NCBI GenBank assembly: GCA_944384985.1
Contig: CALWVM010000003.1
Coordinates: forward strand, 1 to 64,000
DNA from: an uncultured Clostridia bacterium
GTDB lineage: Bacteria; Bacillota; Clostridia; Oscillospirales; Acutalibacteraceae
Direction: 5' to 3'
DNA: 64,000 nucleotides
A program made the position numbers and the translations under genes. Below are positions 61,614-64,000 of this stretch, piece after piece (positions within the stretch are counted from its first letter, which is position 1; every line of letters begins with the position of its first letter). The notes below the pieces were generated by a model that was not told the origin of the DNA, made no database searches, and saw only the letters and a program-made list of their open reading frames with translations.

Positions 61614-63344
61614 TTATTTTTCCGCTTTATCTTCAAAAATCGGCGGCTGCGGTGCGCGCACGCAGTTTTTCTGGCAGCGGTTGATCGCGCACAGAAGGCC
61701 CTTCATCGACGCGTAGTTGATATTGTGGGAAATGCCGATGCCGAACACGTCCTTGCCCTCGGGATTTTGGATGTGGATATAGCTGACCGCCTTGGAGTCG
61801 CTGCCGCGGGAAATGGCATGCTCGCTGTAATCCACAAAGCGGTAATCCTGCAAGCCGACCTTGTTGAGCGCCTGGCAGAACGCTTCGATGGGGCCGGAAC
61901 CCGTACCCTCGATTTGCACGGGCGCGTCGCCGTTGTATTGCAGCGTACCGGAAAAGTGGACCTTGGTGAGCGTCTCGTGCTCCTCTTTTTCTTCGCTGAA
62001 TTTGTGGTTCAAGAGCTTATACGGCCCGCAGACGTTGCGGTATTCCTCAATAAAGAGGTCAAAAACCTCCTGCCCTTTCAGCTCGCGGCCGGTCTTTTCA
62101 CAGGCTTCCTGCACAACTGCGCTGAATTCCGGGTGCATCGCTTTGGGCATCTTGAACCCGAATTCATGCATCACATACGCCACGCCGCCCTTGCCGGACT
62201 GGCTGTTGATGCGGATGATCGGCTCATACTGCCGCCCGACGTCGGCGGGGTCGATGGGCAGGTACGGCACTTCCCAGCGGTCGGAATGCGTTTCCTCCAT
62301 ATACGCCTTGCCCTTGTTGATGGCGTCCTGGTGCGATCCGGAGAACGCCGTGAACACAAGCTCGCCCGCATATGGCTGGCGCGGGCCGACTTTCATTTTC
62401 GTGGTGCGCTCATAGACATCCTTAATATGGTTGATATCAGAGAAGTCCAGTTTGCAGTCTACATTCTGGGTATACATATTCAGCGCGAGCGTTACAAGGT
62501 CCACATTGCCCGTACGCTCGCCGTTGCCGAACAGCGTGCCCTCGATGCGGTCCGCGCCCGCAAGCAGCCCCAGTTCCGCCGCCGCAACCGCCGTGCCGCG
62601 GTCGTTGTGCGGGTGCAGGCTGATGATGGCGCTGTCGCGGCCTTTCAAATGGCGGCAGAAATATTCGATCTGGTCGGCATAGCCGTTGGGCGTGCTGCCC
62701 TCGACGGTGCTCGGCAGGTTGAGGATGACCTTGTTTTCGGGTGTTGCGCCGAGCTCGTCGAGCACGCGCTGGCAGATCTCAACGGCGTAATCCGGCTCCG
62801 TGCCTGAAAAGCTTTCGGGCGAATATTCATAGCGGATGCGGATATCGGAATGCTGCATCAATTCATCAGACAGCTTCTTGACGAGCCGCGCGCCGCTGAC
62901 GGCGATGTCCGTGATACCGTCCTTATCCTTGCGGAACACGACCTTGCGCTGCAAAGTCGAAGTAGAGTTATAGAAGTGGATGATGACGTTCTTCGCGCCC
63001 TCCACCGCCTCAAACGTCCGTTTGATAAGATGCTCGCGGCACTGCACAAGCACCTGGATGGTCACGTCGTCGGGGATATAGTGCCCCTCGATGAGTGTGC
63101 GCAGGATCTCATATTCCGTCTCGGAGGCGGACGGGAAGCCGACCTCAATCTCTTTAATGCCGATATCCACAAGCGTCTGGAACATCTCCAGTTTTTCTTC
63201 GAGGTTCATCGGGTCAATCAGCGCCTGGTTGCCGTCGCGCAGATCGACGGAACACCAGACCGGCGCTTTTTCGATGGTCTTTGTGGGCCATGTGCGGTCG
63301 GGAATGTCCACGGGCACAAACGGGAAATACTTGTTCGTTTTCAT
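61614..63344 (-). CDS. leuA: 2-isopropylmalate synthase, long form
   Basis: 576 residues from the ATG at 63344, nine bases after AAGGAG. It condenses acetyl-CoA and 2-ketoisovalerate, the committed step of leucine synthesis. The catalytic barrel has VWCSVDLRDGNQALIDPM (metal Asp), SLHPHNDRGTAVAA (HxH) and GNGERTGNVD. The C-terminal 130 residues are the LeuA dimer or leucine-binding regulatory domain. It is the first gene of the leuA-leuB operon under T-box control. Confidence 0.96.
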   Translation of the reverse strand: MKTNKYFPFVPVDIPDRTWPTKTIEKAPVWCSVDLRDGNQALIDPMNLEEKLEMFQTLVDIGIKEIEVGFPSASETEYEILRTLIEGHYIPDDVTIQVLVQCREHLIKRTFEAVEGAKNVIIHFYNSTSTLQRKVVFRKDKDGITDIAVSGARLVKKLSDELMQHSDIRIRYEYSPESFSGTEPDYAVEICQRVLDELGATPENKVILNLPSTVEGSTPNGYADQIEYFCRHLKGRDSAIISLHPHNDRGTAVAAAELGLLAGADRIEGTLFGNGERTGNVDLVTLALNMYTQNVDCKLDFSDINHIKDVYERTTKMKVGPRQPYAGELVFTAFSGSHQDAINKGKAYMEETHSDRWEVPYLPIDPADVGRQYEPIIRINSQSGKGGVAYVMHEFGFKMPKAMHPEFSAVVQEACEKTGRELKGQEVFDLFIEEYRNVCGPYKLLNHKFSEEKEEHETLTKVHFSGTLQYNGDAPVQIEGTGSGPIEAFCQALNKVGLQDYRFVDYSEHAISRGSDSKAVSYIHIQNPEGKDVFGIGISHNINYASMKGLLCAINRCQKNCVRAPQPPIFEDKAEK

Positions 63345-63374
63345 CTCATGCTTCTCCTTACTGTTTTTTGCAAT

Positions 63375-63655
63375 AAAAAATCGCCCGCATTCTGCCGTTC
63401 GGCAAAACAGGGGCGAGGAAAATTCCACGCGGTACCACCCTAATTCAGCGGCGAAAGCGCCGCCCTCTGACGACCTCCAACAAGGTCTGACCGGATAACG
63501 AGGTCAACCGTCCTAACCTATGCTTTCAGTCAGGCGACTCCGGAACGAGCTATGCGCAAACCTTCCGTACTGCCTCGCACCACACGGCAGCTCTCTGAAA
63601 CCTTCCGATTTGCCTTATTTCCTTCACAGTCTTTGACAGGCGATATTCTATTGGT
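63375..63655 (-). promoter_or_regulatory. Leucine T-box riboswitch with terminator
   Basis: The leader contains the T-box antiterminator AGGGTGGTACCGCG (63441-63428) with its TGGT bulge, which would pair with a tRNA 3' end carrying A at position 73. Upstream, the specifier region reads CTC (63549-63547), a leucine codon, before TTCCGGAGT. Downstream a terminator hairpin (arms TCGCCC and GGGCGA with an inner TGCCG/CGGCA) ends in six T (63380-63375). Uncharged tRNA-Leu should favour the antiterminator and switch on leuA-leuB. Confidence 0.92.
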
Positions 63656-63661
63656 TTTTTT

Positions 63662-63690
63662 ATTATATGCGAACACCGCACGTTTGTCAA
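63662..63690 (-). promoter_or_regulatory. Consensus promoter of the leu operon
   Basis: TTGACA (63690-63685), 17-base spacer, TATAAT (63667-63662), just before the T-box leader. Confidence 0.9.
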
Positions 63691-63726
63691 GTGGGAAAAA
63701 TGCAAAATGCCGGCCGCCGCTTCGGC

Positions 63727-64000
63727 TCATTCTTCCACAAGCTCCCAATTTTTGTAGGCGAAGTGCTCCCAAGATGCGGGCACGCCCTGCTCTTTTAACA
63801 CGTCAAGAAGCGCTTGCTCATACACGGTGCTGTTGCTGCCGCAGGCCACGCAAAGCGAGACCTGCTTTCCTAAGCCTACCGCCGAGGTATTGATGCCGCC
63901 GTACCCTGCGCCGAGGTAGATTTCAAACCGCTCGACCATGTCCTTCGCCGGGCCTTCGAGCGTGTGCGCACCGAGATTGGAAAGCGTTGTCGTGATGGAA
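63727..64000 (-). CDS. C-terminal part of a condensation/acetyltransferase-like protein (runs off the window)
   Basis: The reading frame enters from beyond the right edge; about 90 residues are visible up to the stop at 63727, starting SITTTLSNLGAHTLEG and continuing KDMVERFEIYLGAGYGGINTSAVG. The SNLG segment followed by a sheet and helix resembles the C-terminal half of BAHD/condensation-fold CoA acyltransferases such as alcohol acetyltransferases. The catalytic HHxxxD would lie outside the window. An internal Met at 63939 is not the start. The 36 bases after its stop hold only the leu promoter. Confidence 0.5.
   Translation of the reverse strand, partial: SITTTLSNLGAHTLEGPAKDMVERFEIYLGAGYGGINTSAVGLGKQVSLCVACGSNSTVYEQALLDVLKEQGVPASWEHFAYKNWELVEE

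Overview
The window looks like chromosomal DNA of an anaerobic Clostridia-class Firmicute, probably an Oscillospirales/Ruminococcaceae-type gut bacterium. This rests on a PolC-type replicative polymerase, short HisG with HisZ, a tRNA-sensing T-box leader, a CIRCE operator, FeoA/FeoB with its small Cys-rich partner, an EFR1-type flavodoxin-ferredoxin, pyruvate phosphate dikinase, moderately G+C-rich coding sequence and sigma-A promoters with 17-bp spacers. No rRNA, tRNA, CRISPR array, prophage or intact insertion sequence was seen.

Layout. 139-7837 (minus): histidine operon hisZ-hisG-hisD-hisC-hisB-hisA-hisI-hisE with a membrane-anchored M20 peptidase last; hisH and hisF are absent. 8023-18155 (minus): the classical pyrH-frr-uppS-cdsA-dxr-rseP-ispG-polC cluster; this PolC appears to lack the proofreading exonuclease domain. 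18353-22079 (plus): a sugar-kinase-like phosphotransferase, then feoA-feoB and a Cys-rich mini-protein. 22146-23031: a multi-hairpin intergenic repeat and a frameshifted, A+T-rich HD-domain gene. 23191-31086: htpG under a perfect CIRCE, a GH28-like enzyme, a TPR/zinc-ribbon membrane protein pair and an M23 peptidase. 31087-32428: divergent EFR1 and Rrf2 genes sharing a control region with two matching dyads. 32524-36234 (minus): CD1247-type protein, efp, Xaa-Pro peptidase, yqeG, rpsU and a YfbR-like HD hydrolase. 36338-45674: two lipoproteins, sahH, an ACT protein, ppdK, a 47-residue peptide gene with its own strong promoter and terminator, an RNA methyltransferase and an M50 peptidase. 45766-50930: an MFS transporter remnant, an ABC exporter pair and a short Na/Pi cotransporter. 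51095-53821: secA. 54120-58951: a five-gene operon of two tandem-SCP2-like proteins around a class-III aminotransferase and a split transketolase. 59312-60421: a secreted protein. 60507-63690 (minus): leuA-leuB behind a leucine T-box. The window ends inside an acyltransferase-like gene.

Most genes are housekeeping. The parts I consider least explained by known systems are the SCP2/aminotransferase/transketolase operon with a dyad at its transcription start, the exonuclease-less PolC, the double-operator EFR1/Rrf2 switch, and the stand-alone 47-residue peptide gene. Function calls come from reading motifs by eye; no database search was run.
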